NCBI RefSeq assembly: GCF_003966225.1
Contig: NZ_RXNU01000001.1
Coordinates: 372,001 to 436,000 of the forward strand
DNA length: 64,000 nt
Direction of reading: 5' to 3'
Origin: Shewanella canadensis
Lineage (GTDB): Bacteria > Pseudomonadota > Gammaproteobacteria > Enterobacterales > Shewanellaceae
Shown: positions 1 to 8,291 of the stretch, in pieces
Position numbering within the stretch: position 1 is the stretch's first letter
Layout: each line of letters starts with the position of its first letter
The notes under the pieces: generated by a model
Seen by the model: the letters and a program-made list of their open reading frames with translations, nothing else
What the model was told of the DNA's origin: nothing
The model's database searches: none
Position numbers and translations under genes: made by a program

Positions 1-41
1 AGATCACTATGATTTTAAGCTTTTTGTGGTAAGTTCAGACT

Positions 42-1442
42 ATGCCGACATTTATCACCTTTAATATTTATCTCTTCTATGGCCTGGTCTTTTTTTCTAT
101 AGGCTGTGTGGTTGTGTTTCGAAATTTTAAATATAGCCAACTTAAAATTGCGCCAATCCTCTGGGCCCTGGCACTGTTTGGCTTCTCCCATGCTTTTCAC
201 GAATGGTCAGAGCTATACCTTCTGGAATTTAGCGGGGATATTCCCGGTAAGTATCACATGATGGCCGAGTGGCTCAGGCTCTTAAAGCTGTTTCTATCCT
301 ATGCATCTTTGATGGTGTTTGCCTGGTTATTGTTTGGTATCGGCTCCAAGTGGGTCGCTAAGGTTGGACAGAGTGTGGTCATCGTGATGTGTTTAGCGTA
401 CTTAGTGACGGTTGTTTACTACTCGCACGCTATCTATCTCGCCGATAACACTTTTTTGGAAGCAACATTTTACACCCGACTATTTCTGGGTTTCGGCAGT
501 GCTTTGTTAGCCGCAATCGGGATTGCATTATATGGCTATAACCTGATGAAGGAGCAGCATGAATATGGCAGTTACTTTATCGCTACGGGCGTTGGTCTGC
601 TTTGCTATGGGGTGCTGTCGGGATTAGTCCCAACTGATCTACACCATAGTGTTCCCGTATTTAGAACCTTGGCTGGTGCATTGATTCTTATCACCCTGTT
701 TAAGGCATTGAAGGTTTTCGATATTGAGAAGGAGCTGGCAACCGAAGCAAAGCTTAAACGTGCTATCGAAGCCGATAAATATAAGGCGATAGGTCATTTG
801 GCCATGGGGATGGCTCATGAGATCAATAACCCCTTAGCTTCATCGACGTTAGCGCTGGATATTCTGCAGCGAAAATCACCCGAGTTTGATGAACAGCAAC
901 TCAAGTATATCGAGCGTATCAGTTTAGGCATCGAGCGCGCCTCAGAGATCAGTAAAGAGTTACTCGCCTACGCACGCCCTGCAACAGGGAATGCCTCTAT
1001 CGTCTCTTTGCCCGAAGTCATTAAGGCCTCCATCCATCTCTTGTCACATAAGCATCATGGACACAGGATCAATATTGATTGTGATGAAGGGATCACCATG
1101 ATGGGGCAGAAGGTTAAATTGGAGGAGTTGCTGATTAACCTACTCACCAACGCCATAGATGCAACGCAGTCCGGTAGTGACATCTCCATCGTGGCTAGTG
1201 AGTCGGAGAAACATGTCATGTTATCTGTTGAGGATTGGGGGACTGGGATGGACAGTGAAAGTCAGTCCAGAGCAACTGAGCTCTTCTATTCAACCAAGCC
1301 AATAGGTCAGGGGACAGGGCTTGGTTTGGCGATCTGTGAGCAGATTGTCACACTACATCAGGGCGAGATGACCATTAAAAGTGAGCTTGGGCGTGGAACT
1401 AGAATCGAAATGCGTTTCTTGAGATCTGAATGTGTTTCTTGA
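42..1442 (+). CDS. Membrane-bound sensor histidine kinase
   Basis: A 466-residue kinase. The first ~225 residues form about seven hydrophobic segments with no recognised periplasmic sensor domain, so the signal is probably sensed in or at the membrane. A short linker leads to a HisKA dimerisation domain with the phospho-accepting His259 in MAHEINNPL. The catalytic ATPase domain follows, with N box (LLINLLTNAIDA), G1 (EDWGTGMD) and G2 (GQGTGLGLAI) all intact. It lies 185 bp upstream of a response regulator on the same strand, and a multihaem cytochrome follows, so the three probably form one signalling cassette; this link is inferred from position. Start chosen at the first ATG, which precedes the first membrane helix. 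Confidence 0.9.
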   Translation: MPTFITFNIYLFYGLVFFSIGCVVVFRNFKYSQLKIAPILWALALFGFSHAFHEWSELYLLEFSGDIPGKYHMMAEWLRLLKLFLSYASLMVFAWLLFGIGSKWVAKVGQSVVIVMCLAYLVTVVYYSHAIYLADNTFLEATFYTRLFLGFGSALLAAIGIALYGYNLMKEQHEYGSYFIATGVGLLCYGVLSGLVPTDLHHSVPVFRTLAGALILITLFKALKVFDIEKELATEAKLKRAIEADKYKAIGHLAMGMAHEINNPLASSTLALDILQRKSPEFDEQQLKYIERISLGIERASEISKELLAYARPATGNASIVSLPEVIKASIHLLSHKHHGHRINIDCDEGITMMGQKVKLEELLINLLTNAIDATQSGSDISIVASESEKHVMLSVEDWGTGMDSESQSRATELFYSTKPIGQGTGLGLAICEQIVTLHQGEMTIKSELGRGTRIEMRFLRSECVS

Positions 1443-1627
1443 TAGCAGGTAGTTAAGTATTCAATTAACTGTTTTACAAGCTGTTTGTTGTTTTTATGCG
1501 TAGATATTGAACGTATGAGTCAAACATCAGAGTCTTCTCAATAACTTGAGGTCGGACAGGACGTTATCTTTGAAATTTGATATGGTTTTGCATCTGAAAT
1601 AAGTGTCCGTTTTTTAAGGGGTGGTGG

Positions 1628-2260
1628 ATGACGCGAGTGTTAATTGCAGAGGATGATGAGGATCTTCGCACAAATATGGTCGATATTCTCGAGCTTGAAG
1701 GTTTCGATGTGATCGCCGTTCCCAGCGCCGAGGATGCCATCTTTGCCTGTCAAAGCCACTCTTTTGATATCGCATTAATGGATCTGGTGATGTCCGGAAT
1801 GACGGGTGTTGAGGCCATTTCGAATCTGAGACAGGAAAATCCTTTTATGGCTGTGGTGATTGTCACGGCCTACGCCACCGTCGACACTGCGGTGGATGCG
1901 ATGAAGAAAGGGGCCGACAGTGTGCTGACTAAGCCGTTTAAGAGTGTCGATCTCGTTATGACCATACGGCGTAGTATCGCCGAAAAGCAGCTACTGAAAT
2001 CGAGTTCTGATATCGACTCCGATAGCGTCTACGCCGCATTAGCTAACCCGCTGCGACGTGAAACGTTAAAATCACTGGGTTGCCATAAAGAATTGAAATT
2101 TATGGATCTGTGTCGTTTGGTTGGAGTGGAAGATCATACAAAGTTTAATTTTCATCTGCGTCAGCTCAAGAAAGCCGGGCTCGTTATGCAAAACGAGAGG
2201 AAGATCTACATTTTGACAAATACAGGTCAATTTGTTTTACAACACCATAACTTGTCCTAA
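1628..2260 (+). CDS. Response regulator with ArsR-like winged-helix output
   Basis: A 210-residue protein. Residues 1-120 are a receiver domain: acidic pocket EDDED near residues 8-12, phospho-accepting Asp52 (LMDLVMSG), Thr80 and Lys102 (LTKPF). Residues about 130-210 do not resemble OmpR, NarL or Fis outputs. The pattern ALANPLRRETLKSL, then HTKFNFHLRQLKKAGLV and a beta-wing, is typical of ArsR-type winged helices. It probably receives phosphate from the kinase encoded just upstream and binds DNA, perhaps at the inverted repeat in front of the cytochrome gene; the target is inference. A GGGGTGGTGG tract precedes the ATG. Confidence 0.85.
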   Translation: MTRVLIAEDDEDLRTNMVDILELEGFDVIAVPSAEDAIFACQSHSFDIALMDLVMSGMTGVEAISNLRQENPFMAVVIVTAYATVDTAVDAMKKGADSVLTKPFKSVDLVMTIRRSIAEKQLLKSSSDIDSDSVYAALANPLRRETLKSLGCHKELKFMDLCRLVGVEDHTKFNFHLRQLKKAGLVMQNERKIYILTNTGQFVLQHHNLS

Positions 2261-2311
2261 CTTCTAAATTCTCATTAAAACAACTGGTTAATAAACTCCT
2301 GATAACTATAG

Positions 2312-2336
2312 TTCACAACTTTTATCTGGTTGTGAA
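2312..2336. promoter_or_regulatory. Inverted repeat upstream of cytochrome gene
   Basis: TTCACAAC, nine bases, GTTGTGAA: a perfect 8-bp inverted repeat about 120 bp before the multihaem cytochrome and 50 bp after the response regulator. No T-run follows directly, so an operator is as likely as a terminator. It could be the site for the adjacent response regulator. Its half sites are in the opposite orientation to a CRP site. Confidence 0.4.
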
Positions 2337-2455
2337 TTCCCCTTATCTATCCCTTTCGGGGTATCTCCTCAATACTGGATACATGTCCAAAGAGACATAT
2401 TAATCGCCCTCCCTGCAATGTTGGCGATACCAAAAAGCCAAGTGAGGATGAACTT

Positions 2456-4147
2456 ATGAACGTACAAATTCCCTATAAAAAACTAGCACTTGCCAGCATG
2501 ATAACCATGTTGGTTGCTTGTGGTAGTGATAATGATAATGATGACATCACGCTACCTGTGAATAACGCCCCCGTTGTCGTTGCTGATGCCGCTACGGTAA
2601 CAGTATCAGAAGTGGTGACCATTGATGTATTAGCCAACGATACCGATGCAGATGGTGATACCTTATCAATCGTATCCGTCGACTCTGATAGCGCAGTGAT
2701 TAACGCTGGGAAAATTGACTTCACAGCAGGTGCAACCGCCGGCGAAGTGAAGTTTAACTATACCATTACAGATGGCACCGATGAGGCGACGGGTGAAGTG
2801 ACTGTGACCGTTGAAGCTGCGGTCATTCCTGAGCCAGAAGTACTTGCGTATGTGGGTTCTGCGGCTTGTGCAGGCTGTCATGGTGACAATCACGCATCCT
2901 TTGCTAAGACAGGTCACAACTTCAAGATTATGAAAAACCCAGGGAATGATGCTCCAGTATTCCCGTACACCCCAGCAGCAACCATCACTGGTGCTATCGA
3001 CTTGTTAGTTGATGCAACTGAAAATAATACTTTGGGTGCGCCAACGAGTTACGATGAGGTCTCTTATACTGTTGGTGGTTACGGTTGGAAAATGCGTTGG
3101 TTAGACAAAGATGGCTACATCGTCACCGGTCAAAATGTTCAATATAACATTCGTAATGCCGAAGGTGAGTTGAATATTCCTGATAATCACCCAACAGATC
3201 CCGATGTTATGGGCGATTACAAGACTACCGAGTTCGATTACAAATATAGCTGTGGTAACTGTCATACAACTGGCTGGAAGCGCACTACAGATGTAGCTGG
3301 TGGCGATACCCGTAACCCAGACCGTCAAGATGACCTTCCTGGCATGAATGGTACCTTCGCAGAGCAAGGTGTTCAGTGTGAATCTTGCCATGGCGCGGGT
3401 AGTTTCCATGTTAAGTCTCCTTCAAAAGACAATATCACTAAGCTTGCGGTTGCACGTACTACCGATGATTTCTTAGCCGATGATATGGGCTACGGTAAAG
3501 CTGTAACGTGCGCCGAGTGTCATACTCGTGATGGTGAGAAAGATTACCCATCATTTGTTAGCCATTATAACGACGCGTTCCCTAACGGCAGTAAAGTGGG
3601 TGGACGAATCATCTCTAAAGGCGGCTTATCAAAGCATCACCAAACTGGCGATGAAATGTTAGGTGTTGTTCCGGAAGACCATGGTACTTATAAAGCGGGT
3701 GATGAAATTGGTCCTAAGAGCTCTATGGCGTGTTCCTCTTGTCATGATTCTCATAAGTCTACCTTGAATGCTGATAGTGCTGATGGCCTGCACACTGGAG
3801 CGGTTAAAGCGTGTACAGATTGTCACAATGCCAGTGGCCTTGGTGAGAAAGAGTTTGCTCAGAATACATGGGCAGCAGCTAGTCACAAGGCAGCAGAATG
3901 TACTGACTGTCATATGCCTAAGCTCGCTAAGAGTGCGGTTAAGACAGCGCCAAGACAAGGTGAATCAGGTGTGGTATTTGGTGATGTGAAGTCTCACTTG
4001 TTCACTATCGACCTAGACCCGGCAGCGAAGCAGTTCACTGAAGATGGTAAGTTCCAAATGCCTTGGGCAACCGCTGAGTTCACCTGTGGTAATTGTCACA
4101 CTGACTATAATGAGAGAGCTGTAGCACTACCTAAGATTCATCTGTAA
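2456..4147 (+). CDS. Octahaem c-type cytochrome lipoprotein with Ig/cadherin-like domain
   Basis: A 563-residue protein. The lipobox LVAC puts the lipidated cysteine at residue 22, so the mature protein should be anchored in the outer or inner membrane. Residues ~37-120 form a beta-rich cadherin/Ig-like repeat (NNAPVV start, VLANDTDADGDTLS calcium-type motif). The rest carries eight CXXCH haem sites at about residues 138, 266, 308, 352, 426, 453, 482 and 544, with extra histidines as likely axial ligands. The CGNCH/CESCHGAGS pattern recalls the cytochrome c554-like multihaem family. It probably transfers electrons in the periplasm or at the surface; the partner or substrate is unknown. A GAGG ribosome site precedes the ATG. 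A clear terminator follows. Confidence 0.88.
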   Translation: MNVQIPYKKLALASMITMLVACGSDNDNDDITLPVNNAPVVVADAATVTVSEVVTIDVLANDTDADGDTLSIVSVDSDSAVINAGKIDFTAGATAGEVKFNYTITDGTDEATGEVTVTVEAAVIPEPEVLAYVGSAACAGCHGDNHASFAKTGHNFKIMKNPGNDAPVFPYTPAATITGAIDLLVDATENNTLGAPTSYDEVSYTVGGYGWKMRWLDKDGYIVTGQNVQYNIRNAEGELNIPDNHPTDPDVMGDYKTTEFDYKYSCGNCHTTGWKRTTDVAGGDTRNPDRQDDLPGMNGTFAEQGVQCESCHGAGSFHVKSPSKDNITKLAVARTTDDFLADDMGYGKAVTCAECHTRDGEKDYPSFVSHYNDAFPNGSKVGGRIISKGGLSKHHQTGDEMLGVVPEDHGTYKAGDEIGPKSSMACSSCHDSHKSTLNADSADGLHTGAVKACTDCHNASGLGEKEFAQNTWAAASHKAAECTDCHMPKLAKSAVKTAPRQGESGVVFGDVKSHLFTIDLDPAAKQFTEDGKFQMPWATAEFTCGNCHTDYNERAVALPKIHL

Positions 4148-4192
4148 GTCACTATAATTATAAGAGTCTGTTAATTTAGTCCCTTGCCCATC

Positions 4193-4229
4193 AAGCCACT
4201 CCAATTAATAATCGGAGTGGCTTTTTTTA
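4193..4229 (+). terminator. Rho-independent terminator of cytochrome gene
   Basis: Stem AAGCCACTCC/GGAGTGGCTT with an 11-nt loop, followed by a T-run, 45 bp after the cytochrome stop codon. Confidence 0.88.
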
Positions 4230-4275
4230 TTGTTTACCTTCTCCCACCCACTGCTTGATAGACTAATGTTCGCTA

Positions 4276-4341
4276 CGAGCTACGACATTCCCCATGTAGG
4301 AGCGGCTTTAGCCGCGAATGTTAAAGGGCTTCGAGCTACGA
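4276..4341. repeat. REP-like palindrome flanked by direct repeats
   Basis: GTAGGAGCGGCTTTAGCCGCGAA (palindromic core GCGGCT-TT-AGCCGC at about 4302-4315) lies between two copies of CGAGCTACGA (4276-4285 and 4332-4341). This resembles the short extragenic palindromes common in Pseudomonas and Shewanella genomes. Confidence 0.6.
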
Positions 4342-4453
4342 GCCACTAACTTGCCCCCTGATATGAACATGCATAATGAAACATTATTAATTATTTATCT
4401 GTCCCGACTCGGTTAATCTATAGGAACATACAAGTGTTTAGAGGGATTTATCT

Positions 4454-4621
4454 ATGAATATATGGCTAAGGATTGTTGTATTAGTTGTGCTGCTTGGCGG
4501 TGCGCTGGCTTGTTATGCAGCAAGCTTCTCAAGTGGGGCAATAACTTTCATGCTGTTAGGAGTACTGTTTGAATTAGCGTTTTGGGTTGGACTGTTAAAA
4601 ACGACTGAGCACAAATCTTAG
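4454..4621 (+). CDS. Small hydrophobic membrane protein, unknown function
   Basis: A 55-codon open frame with ATG start preceded by an AGAGGGA tract about 8 bases upstream. The product has two predicted membrane helices (about residues 5-22 and 28-48) and a short charged tail ending KTTEHKS. It stands alone between the cytochrome terminator and the convergent degS gene. I do not recognise the family. The reasonable ribosome site and hydrophobic pattern argue that it is real, but it is short. Confidence 0.5.
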   Translation: MNIWLRIVVLVVLLGGALACYAASFSSGAITFMLLGVLFELAFWVGLLKTTEHKS

Positions 4622-4719
4622 CTTTAAAAGATGTTACCCTCTTGCCAGAAAAGGATAGTTTTAGGGTGGCTTGAGTATCTGAACTAAGGAGGGTTCTAAG
4701 GGGAATTTTGAAGGTTAAC

Positions 4720-4746
4720 GCTGCCACTCAAGTGACGAATGGCAGC
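4720..4746 (-). terminator. Weak hairpin downstream of degS
   Basis: GCTGCCA/TGGCAGC stem with a 13-nt loop just past the degS stop codon on the minus strand. No strong U-tract follows, so termination is uncertain. Confidence 0.35.
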
Positions 4747-4773
4747 CAATATGATTAACTATTACCGCTCTTC

Positions 4774-5859
4774 TTACTGCTCATCCGCGGAGAGGTTCTC
4801 ACCGATAGTGACAGGGACTTCGTAGTATTTACCTTTACGGATGATAGTCATCGTTATCTGCTTGCCGGGTGTTGTTTCGGCAATTCTATCCATTAGCATT
4901 TCGACTCCCGGTACGACTTCACCTTCATACTTGGTGATAACATCTCTTGGAGCGAGTTGTGCTTGCGCCGCTGGCCCCTGAGGGTCTACGCCGGTGATCA
5001 TCACTCCGGTTAGATCCGGAAGGTTTAATATCTGAGCCATCACAGAGCTGATGGGTTCACCTGTAATACCTAAGGCTCCACGTATGACGCGACCATCTTT
5101 GATCAGTTTACCCATAATGCTGTGAGCAAGCTTAATCGGGATTGCGAAATTGATGCCATGTCCTCCACCTTCTTCGCCAACCTGAAATGCCGCTGTATTG
5201 ATGCCAATAAGCTGACCACTGGTATCGATCAGTGCACCACCGGAATTCCCCGCATTAATTGCGGCATCGGTTTGTAGGAAATCAAGATAGCCGGAACTCA
5301 AACCATTGCGTCCGGTCGCACTGATAATACCCTGTGTGATGGTTTGGCCAAGGTTATAAGGGTTGCCGATGGCCAGAACGACATCACCAACTAAGGCCGG
5401 TACATCCAGGTTTATAGGGACGATAGGCAGGTTGCCCCCCTCAATTTTAAGTACGGCAAGGTCGGTTATCGAATCTGAGCCTACGACTTCTGAGGTGAAT
5501 TTTCGACCATCTTGCAATGCGACGACGATTTCATCGGCATTTTTTATTACATGATAGTTAGTGAGAATGTAGCCTTCATTGCTCATGATCACGCCAGAGC
5601 CCAAGCCTTGAAGTGAACCTGTGTTAAGCGGCTGGTTACGGTTGACACTTAAGCTATATATGTTGACAACAGCAGGAGCTGCCCGGCGCACAGCCTTAGA
5701 AAATGAAAGCTCGAAGCCATTATCACCACGCTTCTGGATAAAAAGGTTCGATGCGTCCTTGTTAGTCAACAGTGGAGTCACAAACAGAAAGACTGCAGCC
5801 ATTATCAGGCCAAAAATAACTGCCTTGCCGACATATAATAGTGTGTCTTTGAGAGCCAT
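4774..5859 (-). CDS. degS: Periplasmic site-1 serine protease DegS
   Basis: A 361-residue HtrA-family protease. One N-terminal membrane anchor (residues ~10-31) holds the protease in the periplasm. The trypsin-like domain has His103 (NYHVI), Asp133 (ITDLAV) and Ser206 (GNSGGAL), followed by a single PDZ domain to about residue 350. The single PDZ and the uncleaved anchor separate DegS from DegQ. In the known pathway DegS senses unfolded outer membrane proteins through the PDZ domain and cuts anti-sigma factor RseA, releasing sigma-E. It follows degQ on the same strand after about 137 bp, the usual degQ-degS order. Confidence 0.95.
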   Translation of the reverse strand: MALKDTLLYVGKAVIFGLIMAAVFLFVTPLLTNKDASNLFIQKRGDNGFELSFSKAVRRAAPAVVNIYSLSVNRNQPLNTGSLQGLGSGVIMSNEGYILTNYHVIKNADEIVVALQDGRKFTSEVVGSDSITDLAVLKIEGGNLPIVPINLDVPALVGDVVLAIGNPYNLGQTITQGIISATGRNGLSSGYLDFLQTDAAINAGNSGGALIDTSGQLIGINTAAFQVGEEGGGHGINFAIPIKLAHSIMGKLIKDGRVIRGALGITGEPISSVMAQILNLPDLTGVMITGVDPQGPAAQAQLAPRDVITKYEGEVVPGVEMLMDRIAETTPGKQITMTIIRKGKYYEVPVTIGENLSADEQ

Positions 5860-5914
5860 ATTAGGAGGATGTAGATAAAATTTGAGCTAGATTAACATGA
5901 TTAGCCACAATTAG

Positions 5915-5981
5915 CATGAAGGGACTGCTCCCTTCATGTTATCTCGACTAAGACGATAGCAGGGGAGCTGGCGTGCTCCCC
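5915..5981 (-). other. Two stem-loops between degQ and degS
   Basis: GGGGAGC/GCTCCCC (5962-5981) and a perfect 10-bp stem CATGAAGGGA/TCCCTTCATG with a 4-nt loop (5915-5938) lie in tandem after the degQ stop. Neither is followed by a clear U-run in the direction of degQ transcription. They may protect the degQ mRNA 3' end or partly terminate transcription before degS. Confidence 0.55.
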
Positions 5982-5996
5982 CTGAGTTAACATGGA

Positions 5997-7349
5997 TTAC
6001 CTTAATACAAGGTATAGGTTGCTTTTCTCACGTTTAATTTTAAGTGCAACGGTGCCTTGCTGATCTTTAAGTGTTGCCTTAAGTGATTTCAGATCGTCAA
6101 TTGAAGAGCGGTTAACTCCGACAATGACGTCTCCTTTTTGTAATCCGCTGGCAGCGGCTGGAGAGTTTTGAGCGATATCAGTGATCTCAACACCATCATC
6201 GCTGTTTCCCAGTGTCGCCCCGGCAAGCATTGGGTGAACGGCACCAGCCGCAGCTTCTGTCGTCTTGCTCGCTTCACCTAAGATCGCGGTAACGTTCTTT
6301 TCATCTCCGTCTCGAATTAAGCCAAATTCTACTTCTGCACCAGCCCCCATAGTGGCGACTTTAGCCCTCAATTCCTGGAAGCTCTTAATCTTACGACCAT
6401 TGACACTGGTGATGATATCACCGGCCTTGATGCCAGCCTTATCGGCGGCACTATCTGTCATAACCTGATCGACAAAGCCGCCATGTTGGGTATCCAGACC
6501 AAAGCCTTGAGCGAGTTCACTGGTCAGGTCTCTTCCGGAAACGCCGAGTACACCCCGACGGACTTCGCCGTGTTCAATAATTTGATCGACTAAGTTGTTG
6601 ACCATATTGGCAGGTATAGCAAACCCAATTCCAACATTGCCGCCTCCGGGAGCCACGATAGCGGTATTGATCCCGATCAGATCCCCATTGAGATTAACCA
6701 GTGCACCACCCGAGTTACCGCTGTTGATTGCGGCATCGGTTTGAATGAAGTTTTCAAGCATCTCGATACCCAGTCCCGAGCGGCCCATTGCACTCACTAT
6801 GCCTGATGTGACTGTCTGTCCCAGACCAAATGGGTTACCGATAGCGACTGCAAAATCACCGACTCTAAGTTCATCTGAGTCAGCGCGTTTTACTGCAACC
6901 AGGTTTTTAGCTTTTATCTGTAGTAAAGCAATATCTGACTCAGAATCTGTGCCGATAAGTTTTGCCTCGACTTCACGTCCGTCATGAAGTCCGATAAGGA
7001 TCTCATCGGCACCGTCGATCACATGATTGTTGGTGACGATATACCCTTTTTTAGCATCAATAATGACGCCCGAACCCAATCCACGGAAAGGCCGCTCTTG
7101 AACTTGTTCTTGAGGCGCATTAGGACCAAAGAAGTAGCGGAAGGCGTCGGGGATTTTTTTCTTAGAAACATGAGTTCCCGATACCGCAACGGCGACAACG
7201 GCAGGTGTTGTGCGCTCTAACATAGGGGCAAGGCTAGGGACACTCTGTCCACCGACGGCCATCGGAATCGCAGCTTGGGATATCGCTGGCATCATAGTAA
7301 GCGAGGCAGTCAGGATAGCTGCAGAAAGTAAGCTTAATTTTGTTTTCAT
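5997..7349 (-). CDS. degQ: Periplasmic serine endoprotease/chaperone DegQ (HtrA family)
   Basis: A 450-residue protein with a cleavable signal peptide ending near AISQA (residue ~26). The protease domain has the triad His109 (TNNHVI), Asp139 (SESDIAL) and Ser213 (NSGNSGGAL). Two PDZ domains follow (about residues 255-345 and 370-445), which distinguishes DegP/DegQ from DegS. It degrades or refolds misfolded envelope proteins as oligomeric cages. The loop after the signal peptide is short, favouring DegQ over DegP. It sits upstream of degS on the same strand, the usual arrangement in proteobacteria. Confidence 0.95.
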   Translation of the reverse strand: MKTKLSLLSAAILTASLTMMPAISQAAIPMAVGGQSVPSLAPMLERTTPAVVAVAVSGTHVSKKKIPDAFRYFFGPNAPQEQVQERPFRGLGSGVIIDAKKGYIVTNNHVIDGADEILIGLHDGREVEAKLIGTDSESDIALLQIKAKNLVAVKRADSDELRVGDFAVAIGNPFGLGQTVTSGIVSAMGRSGLGIEMLENFIQTDAAINSGNSGGALVNLNGDLIGINTAIVAPGGGNVGIGFAIPANMVNNLVDQIIEHGEVRRGVLGVSGRDLTSELAQGFGLDTQHGGFVDQVMTDSAADKAGIKAGDIITSVNGRKIKSFQELRAKVATMGAGAEVEFGLIRDGDEKNVTAILGEASKTTEAAAGAVHPMLAGATLGNSDDGVEITDIAQNSPAAASGLQKGDVIVGVNRSSIDDLKSLKATLKDQQGTVALKIKREKSNLYLVLR

Positions 7350-7496
7350 CTATTCATGGCTCCAATATCGGAAATGGATTTATGATCTCTTGAAGATGTA
7401 TTACTCGTTCATTGTCATTTCAAGAGATATTAAAGATCAATTGTTACTGATTCCGACCCTAAGCATAGGATGAAAGTTCATGATTATTAACAAAGG

Positions 7497-7871
7497 TTAA
7501 TTATTTTGGTTTACGATGATGACGTCGTCGGTATCGAGTTGCTCATCAGTCTGACTAGATAGCGTATCCACGGTCTCCTTTGCACTAAAGGTTGGCAGTG
7601 CCTTAGTCTTGCTTTTGGGAGCTAAGGTGTTAGCCGCTTCATTCCATTGTCTGTTGACCCTGTTTAATTGCTCGGTTAGTTCGGCCAGTTGCTTATAGTG
7701 CCCCTCGAAATGATCGGTGACCTCTTGTTTATGTTGACCTAACTCTAAACGAGTCTGCTCCAATACCTTATCTTTACTGCTTGACTCATTATTGCGCGCG
7801 ACGATAGTCCTGCCTACGTAGCCTAAGACGATGCCTAATACAAAAGTTGCAATGACTAATGGCCATTCCAT
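7497..7871 (-). CDS. zapG: Z-ring associated protein ZapG (YhcB, DUF1043)
   Basis: A 124-residue protein with an N-terminal membrane helix (residues ~5-22, VIATFVLGIVLGYVGRTIV) followed by a coiled-coil region rich in Glu, Gln and Lys, and a disordered C-terminus. This layout is that of the DUF1043/YhcB family, linked in E. coli to cell division and envelope growth. It lies next to degQ and divergent from zapE, as in many Gammaproteobacteria. An AGGAG ribosome site precedes the ATG, with a short palindrome just upstream of it. Confidence 0.88.
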   Translation of the reverse strand: MEWPLVIATFVLGIVLGYVGRTIVARNNESSSKDKVLEQTRLELGQHKQEVTDHFEGHYKQLAELTEQLNRVNRQWNEAANTLAPKSKTKALPTFSAKETVDTLSSQTDEQLDTDDVIIVNQNN

Positions 7872-7886
7872 ATAACACTCCTCGCT

Positions 7887-7901
7887 GTTCGAAAATCGAA
7901 C
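7887..7901. promoter_or_regulatory. Palindrome GTTCGA-AAA-TCGAAC upstream of zapG
   Basis: A perfect 6-bp inverted repeat with a 3-nt spacer, 16 bp upstream of the zapG ATG. It could be an operator or a small hairpin in the zapG leader. A tandem 14-bp duplication (AACATGACTAATAA) follows at about 7899-7928. Confidence 0.35.
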
Positions 7902-7961
7902 ATGACTAATAAAACATGACTAATAAAACTTAGTACATTGGTGATTATCGGCATGATACCA

Positions 7962-8023
7962 TATATACCCAAACAACCTCGAAATGCAGGATTCGGCATG
8001 TCGAGAAGTGACTTGGGTATATA
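7962..8023. repeat. 62-bp palindrome-ended intergenic element
   Basis: Perfect 11-bp terminal inverted repeats (TATATACCCAA ... TTGGGTATATA) enclose about 40 bp with smaller internal palindromes (CCTCGAAATGCAGG and TCGGCATGTCGA). It is in the zapG-zapE intergenic space. The form matches a small non-coding repeat family common in marine gammaproteobacteria. The rest of the 7872-8291 gap shows no gene; a partial ATACC..GGTA palindrome is at 8156-8169. Confidence 0.65.
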
Positions 8024-8291
8024 GCTATAGCCTATTCGTAGCGTGAGCTTTTGTCTCTTAAGCGCTTGGAAGGGGCTGGAATTTGTAGGTGAATACCTCC
8101 TGTGAAGAGTTCTTATTAAGGGGTCTTGTTAAGAGTTCTTGAGGGTCACTTTCTTATACCAACTGGGTACTAGATAAACAGGCCCTAATAACAATAACTA
8201 CCTTGGAGTCTGTTATTTCTGACCAGCCGAATTCTGCAGAGCAGCGGTGTCGAGATAGTGGTTCATTTGAGGATAAAAGAGAATATTTCAC

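Noticed and set aside
2312-2336. CRP site
   Set aside because: The half sites are TCACA then TGTGA, the opposite order to the CRP consensus.
2666-3958. Minus-strand frames over the cytochrome gene
   Set aside because: Overlap a well-supported multihaem gene with eight CXXCH sites; no independent evidence.
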